Part shown: piece after piece, positions 8,957-16,476 of the stretch | Layout of the letters: every line of letters starts with the position of its first letter | Position numbering within the stretch: position 1 is the first letter of the stretch | Assembly: GCF_006539825.1 (NCBI RefSeq) | Contig: NZ_BJNT01000005.1 | Coordinates: forward strand, 124,001-188,000 | From: Corynebacterium variabile | Lineage (GTDB): Bacteria > Actinomycetota > Actinomycetes > Mycobacteriales > Mycobacteriaceae | DNA: 64,000 nt | Direction: 5' to 3' | Notes under the pieces: model-generated | Databases searched by the model: none | Seen by the model: the letters and a program-made list of their open reading frames with translations, nothing else | What the model was told of the DNA's origin: nothing | Position numbers and translations under genes: made by a program

Positions 8957-9832
8957 CTACGCGTCCTGGGCCTGCTGTGCGCGGGCCTTGGCCAGCGGGG
9001 TCTTGTTGCCGAGTCCGGCGGTGACACGGTCGAGGAAGACCGCGAGGATCACCACGGCGACACCGGCATTGACACCCAGCGGGACGTTGATGCTGCTGAT
9101 CGCGCTGGTGATGTCTGCGCCGAGGCCCGGGGCACCGGCCATACCGGCCAGGACCACCATGGACAGCGCCAGCATGATGATCTGATTGATACCGGCCATG
9201 ATGGTCGGCAGGGCCAGGGGCAGCTGGATGCGGAACAGGATGTGGGTGCCCGTCGCACCGAAGGCGCGACCGGCCTCCACGGTCTCCTTGTCGACCTGGC
9301 GGATTCCCAGCTCGGTGAAGCGGACGCCGGGAGGCATACAGAAGATCAGGGTGGCGATCATGCCCGGGGTGACGCCGATGCCGAAGATCACGATGATCGG
9401 CACCAGGTACGCCAGGGCGGGCATGGCCTGCATGAAGTCGAGGACAGGCTTGACGATCTTCGAGACGGTCTCCGACTTCGCGGCCCAGATACCCAGCGGA
9501 ACAGCCAGGACTACCGCGAAGAGCACGGCGACGAGCACCTGGGAGAGAGTCTCCATGGCCTGCGGCCACTCATCAACCGCGCGGACCAGGTAGAAGCCCA
9601 GCGCGGTGAAGACGGCGGCCTTCCAGGAGACGGCAGCCCAGGCGATGAGCGCGAAAACGATGATCATGATGTAGTAGACCGGCGTGTCCAGCACCCAGTG
9701 GAAGGCGTCGTGCAGCCCGTCGAGGACGGTACCGATGAAGTCCAGCAGCCAGCCGAAGACGTCGGTGAACCAGTCGATGAAGTCGGAGATCCAGTCTCCG
9801 AGCGGGACATCAGGATTGGCGAAGGTACCCAT
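8957..9832 (-). CDS. proW: Glycine betaine/proline ABC transporter, permease
   Basis: The protein (291 aa) is a BPD-type permease with about six to seven membrane helices. The sequence GRAFGATGTHILFRIQLPLA is the EAA loop that docks on the ATPase. The N-terminal 80 residues hold one extra amphipathic and hydrophobic region, as in ProW/OpuAB. Its ATG overlaps the proV stop (ATGA at 9832), showing translational coupling in the order proV-proW-proX. Confidence 0.9.
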   Translation of the reverse strand: MGTFANPDVPLGDWISDFIDWFTDVFGWLLDFIGTVLDGLHDAFHWVLDTPVYYIMIIVFALIAWAAVSWKAAVFTALGFYLVRAVDEWPQAMETLSQVLVAVLFAVVLAVPLGIWAAKSETVSKIVKPVLDFMQAMPALAYLVPIIVIFGIGVTPGMIATLIFCMPPGVRFTELGIRQVDKETVEAGRAFGATGTHILFRIQLPLALPTIMAGINQIIMLALSMVVLAGMAGAPGLGADITSAISSINVPLGVNAGVAVVILAVFLDRVTAGLGNKTPLAKARAQQAQDA

Positions 9833-10917
9833 CAGTTCTCATCCTCCTCGGTGGCGGCGTCTGCGGCGTCTGCATCGTCGTCGTACTCGTAGTCCGGCGT
9901 CGCCATGGCGGAGACGATGTCCCCGGCCTCGACGGTGCCGACCACGGAACCGTTGTCGGCGACGGCGATCGGGCCGTCGGTGGACGCCGAGTGCTCGAAC
10001 AGGTCCGAGACCATGTCGGACGCCTGGACCACCGGGAAGCTGCCGGAATCCGGGTTCGACTCGAACTCGGCCTCATCGATCGGCGTCATGATCTCTGCGG
10101 CGGTGAGGACGCGGGACCGGTCGACGTCGGCGATGAAGTCGGCGACGTAGGCGTCCGCCGGGTTCGTGAGGATCTCGTTGGCGGTGCCGATCTGGGCGAC
10201 CCGGCCGTCACGCATGATCGCGATGCGGTCACCGAGCTTCATGGCCTCGTTGAGGTCGTGGCTGATGAAGATGATCGTCTTCTTCAGGTCGTGCTGCAGC
10301 TCGATGAGCTGGTCCTGCATCTCGGTGCGGATCAGCGGGTCGAGGGCGGAGAAGGCCTCGTCCATGAGCAGGATGTCGGTCTCCGCGGCGAGCGCGCGGG
10401 CCAGCCCCACGCGCTGCTGCATACCGCCGGAGAGCTGACCGGGGAGCTGGTCGCCCCAGCCGTCGAGTCCGACCTTGGCGAGCCATTCATCGGCCTTGGC
10501 CAGACGCTCCGCCTTCGGAGTCCCCTGGATCTCCAGGGCGTAGGCGGCGTTCTCGCGCACGGTGCGGTGGGGCAGCAGGGCAAAATGCTGGAACACCATG
10601 GAGACATGCTTGGCACGCAGGTCACGCAGTGATTTTCCGTCGAGTTCGGCGATGTTCTTCCCCATCACCTCGACAGATCCGGCGGTGGCTTTCCAGAGTC
10701 CGTTGATCATGCGGATCAGGGTCGATTTACCGGACCCCGACAGTCCCATGACAACGAAAATCTCTCCTTCCTCCACCTCGAAATTCACGTCGATCACGGC
10801 AGCGGTCCCCAGGGCCGTCAGCTCACTCCGGTCGGCCCCCGCCTCCAACTTCCGGATCACTTCACCAGACTTTTTCCCGAACACCTTGTAGAGGTGTTCG
10901 GCTCGCACTGCAGTCAT
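9832..10917 (-). CDS. proV: Glycine betaine/proline ABC transporter, ATP-binding protein
   Basis: The 361-residue ATPase has Walker A GLSGSGKST (about residue 58), signature LSGGMQQRV, Walker B ILLMDEAFSALDP and the H-loop FISHDLNEA. A C-terminal tandem CBS region (about 265-345) is typical of ProV/OpuAA and senses ionic strength in characterised relatives. The last 20 residues are strongly acidic. It powers import of compatible solutes through ProW. It is the first gene of the operon; a perfect 14-bp palindrome lies about 100 bp upstream of its ATG. Confidence 0.92.
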   Translation of the reverse strand: MTAVRAEHLYKVFGKKSGEVIRKLEAGADRSELTALGTAAVIDVNFEVEEGEIFVVMGLSGSGKSTLIRMINGLWKATAGSVEVMGKNIAELDGKSLRDLRAKHVSMVFQHFALLPHRTVRENAAYALEIQGTPKAERLAKADEWLAKVGLDGWGDQLPGQLSGGMQQRVGLARALAAETDILLMDEAFSALDPLIRTEMQDQLIELQHDLKKTIIFISHDLNEAMKLGDRIAIMRDGRVAQIGTANEILTNPADAYVADFIADVDRSRVLTAAEIMTPIDEAEFESNPDSGSFPVVQASDMVSDLFEHSASTDGPIAVADNGSVVGTVEAGDIVSAMATPDYEYDDDADAADAATEEDEN

Positions 10918-11015
10918 CGGTCATCTCCTCCAGCTGTAGCAGTTACGGCTCTCGTCAGAAGAACACCCGACCACTCTACCGAATCTGAGAATTCCACTCA
11001 CGGCGGAAACCTGGC

Positions 11016-11029
11016 ATTTACCGGTAAAT
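11016..11029. promoter_or_regulatory. Perfect 14-bp palindrome upstream of proVWX
   Basis: ATTTACCGGTAAAT is a perfect inverted repeat in the 131-bp gap between the glycosyltransferase stop and the proV start, about 100 bp before the proV ATG. The position suits an operator for osmotic or other control of the importer. The regulator is unknown. Confidence 0.4.
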
Positions 11030-11048
11030 AACCCCGGACACAACGTTG

Positions 11049-12176
11049 TTACCTGCGAGGACGATGAATTCTCTCCAACAGCGATTTCCACGCCTCTCCG
11101 GTGAGATTCCACGAGAAATTGTGCGCCCGTTCGCGGGCGGCGTCACCGAGTTCGCGGCGCCTGTCCGGGTCGTCCAGCAGCCCTGCCAGAGCGGTGATGA
11201 GGCCACCTTCTGAATCCACCAGTAGCCCGGTTTGACCGTCGATGACGCTGTCACGGAGACCGTCGGAGGACGCGTAGCCGATCGTCGGCACGCCGTGCAG
11301 CCCGGCCTCGACGACAGCCAACCCCCACCCCTCCTTCGCACTCGGCATGAGGTGCACCGCCGCTCCGGCGAGCAGGCGGTGCTTGATCTCCTCGGTGACA
11401 TGGCCGTGGAAGACCACGTTGCCGGTCACGCCCAGGTCCTCGGCGCACCGCCGCAGATTCTCCGACCACCAGCCGTCGCCGATGATGTCGAGCACGGTTC
11501 CCGGATGGTCCGGCAGGACCACGGCCAGCGCGTGCAGGGCATGTTCGATCTGCTTGTACGGGGTGAGGCGGGACAGGGTGACCAGATGGAGACCGGAGTC
11601 CCGGGGCACGGGTGCGGGCTCCGGCGGGGCGTCCACCCCGTTGCGGATGATGGTGATCCGGTCGCGGTCCACCCCGAGGCCCACCAGGTCGTCCGCACTC
11701 GGCGCGGAGACGGTGACGTACGGGGTGTGCCGGTGGATCCACGGGGACAGCCGGGATTCGACGAACCAGCCGACCCGGGACAGCACGGGGCCCGCGACCG
11801 GCCACTGGTCACGGTGGCAGTGGTGGGTCAGCAGCACGACCGGGACACCGCAGCCGCGCCCGGCGCGTCCCCGACCGAACACGCGCGCGAAGAAGGGGAC
11901 GCCGTTCTGGGTGTCCACGATGACGTCGAACCGCCGGCGCAGCATGGACAACCATGCGCGCGGATAGACGGTGAGCGGACCACCGCCACGGACGTAGGTC
12001 ACCCCGTTGCGGTGCTCCACCGGGGCGGAACCGGGGTAGCGCGCGGTGCGGAAGGTGACGTCGTGGCGTCCTCCCGCGGGGGACGCGAGATACTCCGCGA
12101 CGCGCTCGAGGTAGACCTCACTGCCGCCGCCCTCGGGGTGCCGGGAATCGCGCCAGCAGAGCAGTAGGACTTTCAT
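11049..12176 (-). CDS. Glycosyltransferase family 4 (Rv0225-like)
   Basis: The 375-residue cytosolic enzyme has the GT-B fold of family 4. The N-terminus VLLLCWRDSRHPEGGGSEVY carries the glycine-rich acceptor loop. The C-terminal domain has the donor site with LVTLSRLTPYKQIEHALHAL and the E-x7-E block MPSAKEGWGLAVVEAGLHG. It probably transfers a hexose from a nucleotide sugar in envelope glycolipid or polysaccharide synthesis, because orthologous genes (Rv0225) lie near the same DUF3068, acyltransferase and methyltransferase genes. The exact acceptor is not known. The start was moved to the ATG at 12176, where the family begins; the reading frame upstream to 12500 is antisense to the next gene. 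Confidence 0.82.
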   Translation of the reverse strand: MKVLLLCWRDSRHPEGGGSEVYLERVAEYLASPAGGRHDVTFRTARYPGSAPVEHRNGVTYVRGGGPLTVYPRAWLSMLRRRFDVIVDTQNGVPFFARVFGRGRAGRGCGVPVVLLTHHCHRDQWPVAGPVLSRVGWFVESRLSPWIHRHTPYVTVSAPSADDLVGLGVDRDRITIIRNGVDAPPEPAPVPRDSGLHLVTLSRLTPYKQIEHALHALAVVLPDHPGTVLDIIGDGWWSENLRRCAEDLGVTGNVVFHGHVTEEIKHRLLAGAAVHLMPSAKEGWGLAVVEAGLHGVPTIGYASSDGLRDSVIDGQTGLLVDSEGGLITALAGLLDDPDRRRELGDAARERAHNFSWNLTGEAWKSLLERIHRPRR

Positions 12177-12224
12177 GGTGGGAACAACGGTAACACTCAA
12201 CTGATGAGGGGTGACTTCCCCTGC

Positions 12225-12230
12225 TAGCGT
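12225..12230 (+). promoter_or_regulatory. Extended -10 box, leaderless start
   Basis: TGC-TAGCGT (the -10 hexamer being TAGCGT) ends 7 nt before the ATG at 12238. No ribosome binding site precedes that ATG, so a leaderless transcript is the simplest reading. A GTG at 12211 would lie upstream of this box. Confidence 0.5.
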
Positions 12231-12237
12231 CGCACTT

Positions 12238-14019
12238 ATGCACCCCGCACCGCCGCCGCCCCCGTTCCGGCACCTCGACACCACCACCGGTGTCGCCGCC
12301 CTGGCGGAGGCGCTGTGCGACCCGCCGGACATGACACCCACTCTGGTGGTGACCGCCGTGAACCGGACCCGCGGGATTCCGCTGGATCTGGCGCATATCG
12401 CCGATGAGGTGGGGGACGCCGCCCGTCTCGTCGTGATCACCGACCCGAATCTGACCCGCGCGCTCACCGGACTGATGCCGCCGGGGACCACCCCGTACAA
12501 CGGTGCGGCGCGGATCTACCCGGCGCACGACCTGACGTGGACGGGGGACTGTTTCGCCGGTGACCTCCTGTTCGCGAACATCCGACCGGACAACGGGGCG
12601 CGGATCGCCGGGGTGATCTCCGCCCGACTGCTGACCATGGCGGAGAACGCGCAGGGGTTCGAGGCGCTGGACGCCCTGGCGGACCGTTCCGTGGGAGCTG
12701 TCGCGGAGGACGCCGACCCGCGGCCGTTCCGTGGCGAGTTCACCGGCGCGTCCTCGGCGACAGTGGGCATGATCTCCTCGGCGGACGCCCCGGGTGTGGG
12801 CATGCTGCGGGTCGACCTGGACACACTGCTGCCCGGCGCACCGGTCGTCATCGGCAGCATCTTCGCCGACGGTGACGAGGTCAGCGGACATTTCGACGCC
12901 TCCGGCGCGGTTGTCGACGTGGCCGGGATGCGCACGGCGGAGCAGCTGGCCGGGGACCTGGTGGTGCAGCACTGCTATCCCGCGGTGGTGACCGGCGTGG
13001 TGGCGAAGAGCCAGGTGAGTGTGCAGGTGGTACCGGGGATGACCTCCTACCTGACGCAGTCCGGGATCGGTACGTCCGTATCCGCCGGAGACGTGATCGC
13101 GGTGCAGGTGCAGTCCGTCGGCGAACGCCACGGCACGCTGAAGATCATCGTCGGCCCGGCGCCGGAGGACGCGACGGTGGAGGACGCCCCGTCACTGCGC
13201 ACCGGCGGTCCGGCGTGGGTGTCCATGCATGCGCCGCTGGACGAGACCACATCCGGTGCGGAGAGCTCCACCTCCCGGAACGACGTCACGGTCGGCGTCC
13301 CCGCGGGATCTGTCGCGGAACTGGAGGGGCTGCGCCGGAAGGTGCCGCAGCTGAAGCACGAGAAGGCCGAGCTCTCGCGCACCATCGGACAGCTGCACGA
13401 GAAGCTGGAGATCATCGGCCGGGAGAACGACCACACCTGGCAGGAGAACGACCGGCTCACCGATGAGAACGAGCGGCTGCAGGAGGCGCTGCGCCGGGCC
13501 GGCGTCCACGTTCCGACGACACTTCCCGGGGCGGGACAGGGCAGAGGCCCCCGCCGCCGGGTGCGTACCGAGGTGGAGGTCGTGCACACCGAGCGGCCGT
13601 TCATCGGCAACGAGTTCACGGACCCGGCGGACCAGCTGGACCTCGAGGTCCGGGTGGAGTGGGCGCGGCGGGTCGATGCCGCGGAGAAGGCCGCCCACCC
13701 GCTGCGCTTCCGGTTCGGGGTGCAGTTCCTCGGGTCCGTGCGTCGGGTCATCGACGACAGCGAAGCCCTGCGGTGGAAGCTGCCCCGGGTGATGATGTGG
13801 ATCGCCAGCGGCTACGAGGACCGCACCACCCGTCCCCACCAGTTCCGGATCTCCGATGCGGGCGGGGCGCCGTACCTGGTCCGCGACGACCGGGCGAAGG
13901 CCTACCGGGTCGATCTGGAGACGAACACGGCAGCCGCCCGGCGGCTGCACTACTGGAAACTGCCGGACGGGACGGTGGAGTTCCAGCGGGTCGGTTTCCA
14001 CGACGAACCGGGGTTCTGA
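12238..14019 (+). CDS. Hypothetical protein with central coiled coil
   Basis: I do not recognise a described family for this 593-residue protein. The N-terminal 320 residues form a globular region without membrane helices. Residues about 360-425 are a heptad-rich coiled coil (LEGLRRKVPQLKHEKAELSR and onward to ERLQEALRRAG). A basic linker (GPRRRVRTEVEV) leads to a C-terminal domain of about 140 residues with many Arg and Trp and the stretch RVMMWIASGYEDRTTRPHQF. No signal peptide is present, so it should be cytosolic. It is divergent from the GT4 gene with a 61-bp shared upstream region. A scaffold or nucleic-acid-associated role is possible but unsupported. Confidence 0.75.
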   Translation: MHPAPPPPPFRHLDTTTGVAALAEALCDPPDMTPTLVVTAVNRTRGIPLDLAHIADEVGDAARLVVITDPNLTRALTGLMPPGTTPYNGAARIYPAHDLTWTGDCFAGDLLFANIRPDNGARIAGVISARLLTMAENAQGFEALDALADRSVGAVAEDADPRPFRGEFTGASSATVGMISSADAPGVGMLRVDLDTLLPGAPVVIGSIFADGDEVSGHFDASGAVVDVAGMRTAEQLAGDLVVQHCYPAVVTGVVAKSQVSVQVVPGMTSYLTQSGIGTSVSAGDVIAVQVQSVGERHGTLKIIVGPAPEDATVEDAPSLRTGGPAWVSMHAPLDETTSGAESSTSRNDVTVGVPAGSVAELEGLRRKVPQLKHEKAELSRTIGQLHEKLEIIGRENDHTWQENDRLTDENERLQEALRRAGVHVPTTLPGAGQGRGPRRRVRTEVEVVHTERPFIGNEFTDPADQLDLEVRVEWARRVDAAEKAAHPLRFRFGVQFLGSVRRVIDDSEALRWKLPRVMMWIASGYEDRTTRPHQFRISDAGGAPYLVRDDRAKAYRVDLETNTAAARRLHYWKLPDGTVEFQRVGFHDEPGF

Positions 14020-14057
14020 CGCTCCCGGGGCGTGGGGCCTCACGTGTGAGGTCGGTG

Positions 14058-14088
14058 TTGTCCACAGGGGTCGAGTTGTCCACAGGGT
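14058..14088 (+). repeat. Two direct TTGTCCACA repeats
   Basis: GTTGTCCACAGGG occurs twice, with the TTGTCCACA cores at 14058-14066 and 14076-14084, 18 bp apart in direct orientation. TTGTCCACA equals the actinobacterial DnaA-box consensus. The repeats lie in the 223-bp gap between the coiled-coil gene and the small toxin-like gene, which holds no gene. Their meaning is uncertain. Confidence 0.55.
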
Positions 14089-14206
14089 CCTGGGGTTTTG
14101 TGTTCCGAGTTCAGGGGCGGCTCTCTTACGCAAGCTACCGTCAGCGGAAGACATGTCTTGCCGAGGCGATAAGGAGCAGGAGAACCTACGATGCGTCAAC
14201 ACAACC

Positions 14207-14234
14207 TTGACGAACACGGAGACGTCAATATAAG
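14207..14234 (+). promoter_or_regulatory. Sigma-A-type promoter of the toxin-antitoxin-like pair
   Basis: TTGACG at 14207-14212 and TATAAG at 14229-14234 are separated by 16 bp. The -10 box ends 8 nt before the GTG at 14243, so the transcript should be leaderless or nearly so. Confidence 0.65.
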
Positions 14235-14242
14235 GTTTACGC

Positions 14243-14479
14243 GTGAGGGTCACTGACAGCGCCCTCAAATACAAGGTGACAGAGGAGTCCATTCATCACG
14301 CGTGGGCCAACGCCATCCGGCTCGTCGAGTTCGAATACGACGGTGAGGAGAGATTCCTTGTCATCGGCCCGGACTCGGGCGGCGCACTCCTCGAACTGGT
14401 TGCAGTGCCCGCAGATGAACCGGCACGGATCATCCACGCGGACCGGTTACGGGCCAAGCTCTACGAATACCCTCGCTAA
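14243..14479 (+). CDS. Small toxin-like protein of a putative toxin-antitoxin pair
   Basis: The product is 78 residues with no membrane segment. The N-terminal MRVTDSALKYKVTEESIHHA, the middle block RFLVIGPDSGGALLELVAVP and the ending IIHADRLRAKLYEYP resemble small RelE/BrnT-like proteins found in actinobacteria next to a short helix-turn-helix gene. Such proteins are usually annotated as toxins that cleave RNA, but no catalytic residue can be proven here. It starts with GTG at 14243, right behind a good promoter, and is followed 14 bp later by the partner gene. Confidence 0.6.
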   Translation: MRVTDSALKYKVTEESIHHAWANAIRLVEFEYDGEERFLVIGPDSGGALLELVAVPADEPARIIHADRLRAKLYEYPR

Positions 14480-14493
14480 GGACAGTGAATTGC

Positions 14494-14742
14494 ATGACCA
14501 CCAGTCACATCAATGACATCACCGGGCTTGATGACCTCGACCCAGCCACCACCCCAGCCCGCGATGCCACCAACTTCCGACGCATCATCGCCGCACGTGA
14601 CAAGGTCAACGAAGCCAAAGAAGAGCTCCAGGCCGCAGTGGATGCCGCCCGTAGCAGCGGCGATTCGTGGACGGTCATCGGTGCTGCCCTCGGCATCAGC
14701 AAGCAGGCGGCTTACCAGAGGTTCGGCAGACGCCGGGCGTGA
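14494..14742 (+). CDS. Small helix-turn-helix protein, putative antitoxin
   Basis: The 82-residue protein has an acidic N-terminus (DITGLDDLDPAT), a central helix (residues about 28-57) and a C-terminal helix-turn-helix SWTVIGAALGISKQAAYQRF followed by GRRR. This is the usual plan of the small DNA-binding partner in actinobacterial toxin-antitoxin pairs. The ATG at 14494 was chosen because AAGGA lies 11 nt upstream; a GTG at 14485 sits too close to it. It probably represses the promoter at 14207 together with the upstream protein. Confidence 0.6.
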   Translation: MTTSHINDITGLDDLDPATTPARDATNFRRIIAARDKVNEAKEELQAAVDAARSSGDSWTVIGAALGISKQAAYQRFGRRRA

Positions 14743-14766
14743 TTCTCGATCCCGTCCGCGCAGACC

Positions 14767-15339
14767 TCACCGCACCGCGCAGTCCGCCCGGACCTCCGCG
14801 CTGATCACGCCACGGCCCTGCAGCCAGGCGAAGATCCGGCAGCCCAGGCAGAACCCGGCGAAACCCTCGAGCGATGCCGCGACAACCAGCAGGGCGAGCA
14901 CCACATCGGCAGCGACCGTCGCAGCGTCCCCGCCGACCAGGCGCAGCACCAGCGCCACCCCGGAGAACACCACCCCGATCCCCTGCGCGAACCGCTTCGG
15001 CGGCCCGGCGGTCATCACCGGCTCCCCGAACACCGCCCCGGCCAGCCACCGCACCGACAGCTGACCGAAGGGGTCGAACCGCGGTCCGGCGAGCACCCGC
15101 AGCACGAAACCGGCGAACAGCAGCGCGTTGAGCACCAGCGCCACGGTGCCCCATCCGAGCAGAGATGCCACGACGGTCACCACCGTCAGCGCCACGACCA
15201 GCATCGCCGTCGTCCGCGCAGCCCGGTCGTTGACCACCGGCGGGAACCACCACAGCGTCCCCGCACCACGGGGCGGACGCGCGTCCTGCCCGGACGACGA
15301 GGGGATGACCGGGGTGTTGAGGTTGTACTGCTGGCTCAT
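14767..15339 (-). CDS. DUF4395 membrane protein
   Basis: This protein (190 aa) has about four membrane helices. Signature features of DUF4395 are FDPFGQLSVRW near the middle, GPPKRFAQGIGVVFS, and FAGFCLGCRIFAWL near the C-terminus with two cysteines (C-L-G-C). The family function is unknown; homologs are often found with thioredoxin-like or rhodanese genes, which are not present here. The start at 15339 gives a natural N-terminus; the open frame beyond it runs antisense through the repeat at 15458. Confidence 0.8.
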   Translation of the reverse strand: MSQQYNLNTPVIPSSSGQDARPPRGAGTLWWFPPVVNDRAARTTAMLVVALTVVTVVASLLGWGTVALVLNALLFAGFVLRVLAGPRFDPFGQLSVRWLAGAVFGEPVMTAGPPKRFAQGIGVVFSGVALVLRLVGGDAATVAADVVLALLVVAASLEGFAGFCLGCRIFAWLQGRGVISAEVRADCAVR

Positions 15340-15457
15340 GCTCCGCGGAGCGTACTCCCCCGCCACCACTCTGACCAGGGTTCCGGTCACGCTGTGCCAT
15401 GATCGACGCATGCCCGCGCCATCTTCTGCGTCCTCACGCCCGTCACACGGCACCGCC

Positions 15458-15518
15458 GAGTTTGCGTCACCTTTTTCGCTGTTCTCTGCCACGGATCGGT
15501 GGAAATGGTGACGCAAAC
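15458..15518. repeat. 61-nt palindromic repeat, copy 1
   Basis: Perfect 12-nt arms GTTTGCGTCACC (15460-15471) and GGTGACGCAAAC (15507-15518) enclose an internal region with its own small inverted repeat. The right arm contains the possible start codons of the downstream methyltransferase, so the element forms the upstream end of that gene. It is related to the repeats at 42026 and 58907. Confidence 0.75.
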
Positions 15519-16314
15519 GTCGACCGACGCCGCCCGGCGTCCCCTCCCCACGCTGCGCCGCCGCGCGACACTTCGCCGTTCCCTCGGCCTCCTCGCCGAC
15601 TTCCGTTTCGAGCAGTCCGATCCGGACCGGTTCTACGGGCACCTCGCCGCAGACACGGTCGGCATCCTCTCAGATATCTGGGCGGACGCCGGCCCCACCT
15701 CCTCCCTGGCCGGCACCCGGATCCTCGACGTCGGCGGCGGACCCGGCTACTTCGGACAGGCCTTCGCCGCGGCCGGAGTCGACAACTACGTGACCTGCGA
15801 ACCCGATGTCGGCGAGATGGCGGCGGCGGGGATCAGGCTGGCGTCGTCGGTGCGGGGGTCAGGCATGGACCTGCCCTTCGCGGACGCCGTCTTCGACCTC
15901 ACCTACTCCTCCAACGTCGCTGAACACGTCAACGATCCGTGGCGGATGGCCGATGAGATGCTGCGTGTCACGAAGCCCGGAGGACTGGTGGTCTACTCCT
16001 ACACCTGCTGGTTGGGACCGTTCGGCGGTCACGAGACCGGTCTGTGGCCGCACTACATCGGCGGGGAGTTCGCCGCCCGGCGCTACGAGAGGAAGGAAGG
16101 TCACCCGCCGAAGAACCGGTGGGGCGAGTCCCTGTTCGACGTCTCCTGCGCCGACGGCCTGCGGTACGCGGACGCCACACAGGACAGTGGGGGCGCCGAG
16201 CCCGTGGCGTCCTTCCCCCGGTACCACCCGTCGTGGGCCTGGTGGATGACCAAGGTGCCCGGACTGCGCGAAGTGGGGGTCTCGAACCTCGTGCTGGTCC
16301 TGCGGAAGCGGTAA
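15505..16314 (+). CDS. SAM-dependent methyltransferase (Rv0224c-like)
   Basis: The 269-residue class I methyltransferase has motif I ILDVGGGPGYFGQAF (SAM binding), an acidic motif (CEPDVGEM), SGMDLPFADAVFDLTYSSNV and the post-motif block VTKPGGLVVYSYTCW. The substrate is unknown. Mycobacterial Rv0224c occupies a similar place near the GT4 and DUF3068 genes, which points to an envelope or lipid substrate. The start is uncertain among GTG 15499, ATG 15505 and GTG 15508, all inside the arm of a palindromic repeat and none with a clear ribosome binding site. Confidence 0.82.
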   Translation: MVTQTSTDAARRPLPTLRRRATLRRSLGLLADFRFEQSDPDRFYGHLAADTVGILSDIWADAGPTSSLAGTRILDVGGGPGYFGQAFAAAGVDNYVTCEPDVGEMAAAGIRLASSVRGSGMDLPFADAVFDLTYSSNVAEHVNDPWRMADEMLRVTKPGGLVVYSYTCWLGPFGGHETGLWPHYIGGEFAARRYERKEGHPPKNRWGESLFDVSCADGLRYADATQDSGGAEPVASFPRYHPSWAWWMTKVPGLREVGVSNLVLVLRKR

Positions 16315-16414
16315 GCACCGAATATAGGTTCACCAGACAAAACCGCAGGCAGAGGGCACAAAAGAAAACACCCCCGATTCGCGGAGGTTTGCCCGCGACA
16401 GACCGGTATGCGGT

Positions 16415-16420
16415 TATAGT
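16415..16420 (+). promoter_or_regulatory. -10 box upstream of fadA
   Basis: TATAGT lies 57 bp before the fadA ATG in the 162-bp gap after the methyltransferase. A TTGCCC at 16389 is a weak -35 with a long 20-bp spacer, so only the -10 element is proposed. A GTGAGGACC ribosome binding site precedes the ATG. Confidence 0.5.
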
Positions 16421-16476
16421 GATCGGCGACACAGGTTGCGCTTCGGCGGCAACACAGCACAGATGTGAGGACCACT

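Noticed and set aside
14058..14084. Replication origin suggested by two DnaA-box-like nonamers
   Set aside because: Only two boxes, no AT-rich unwinding region, and no dnaA, dnaN or recF genes nearby.
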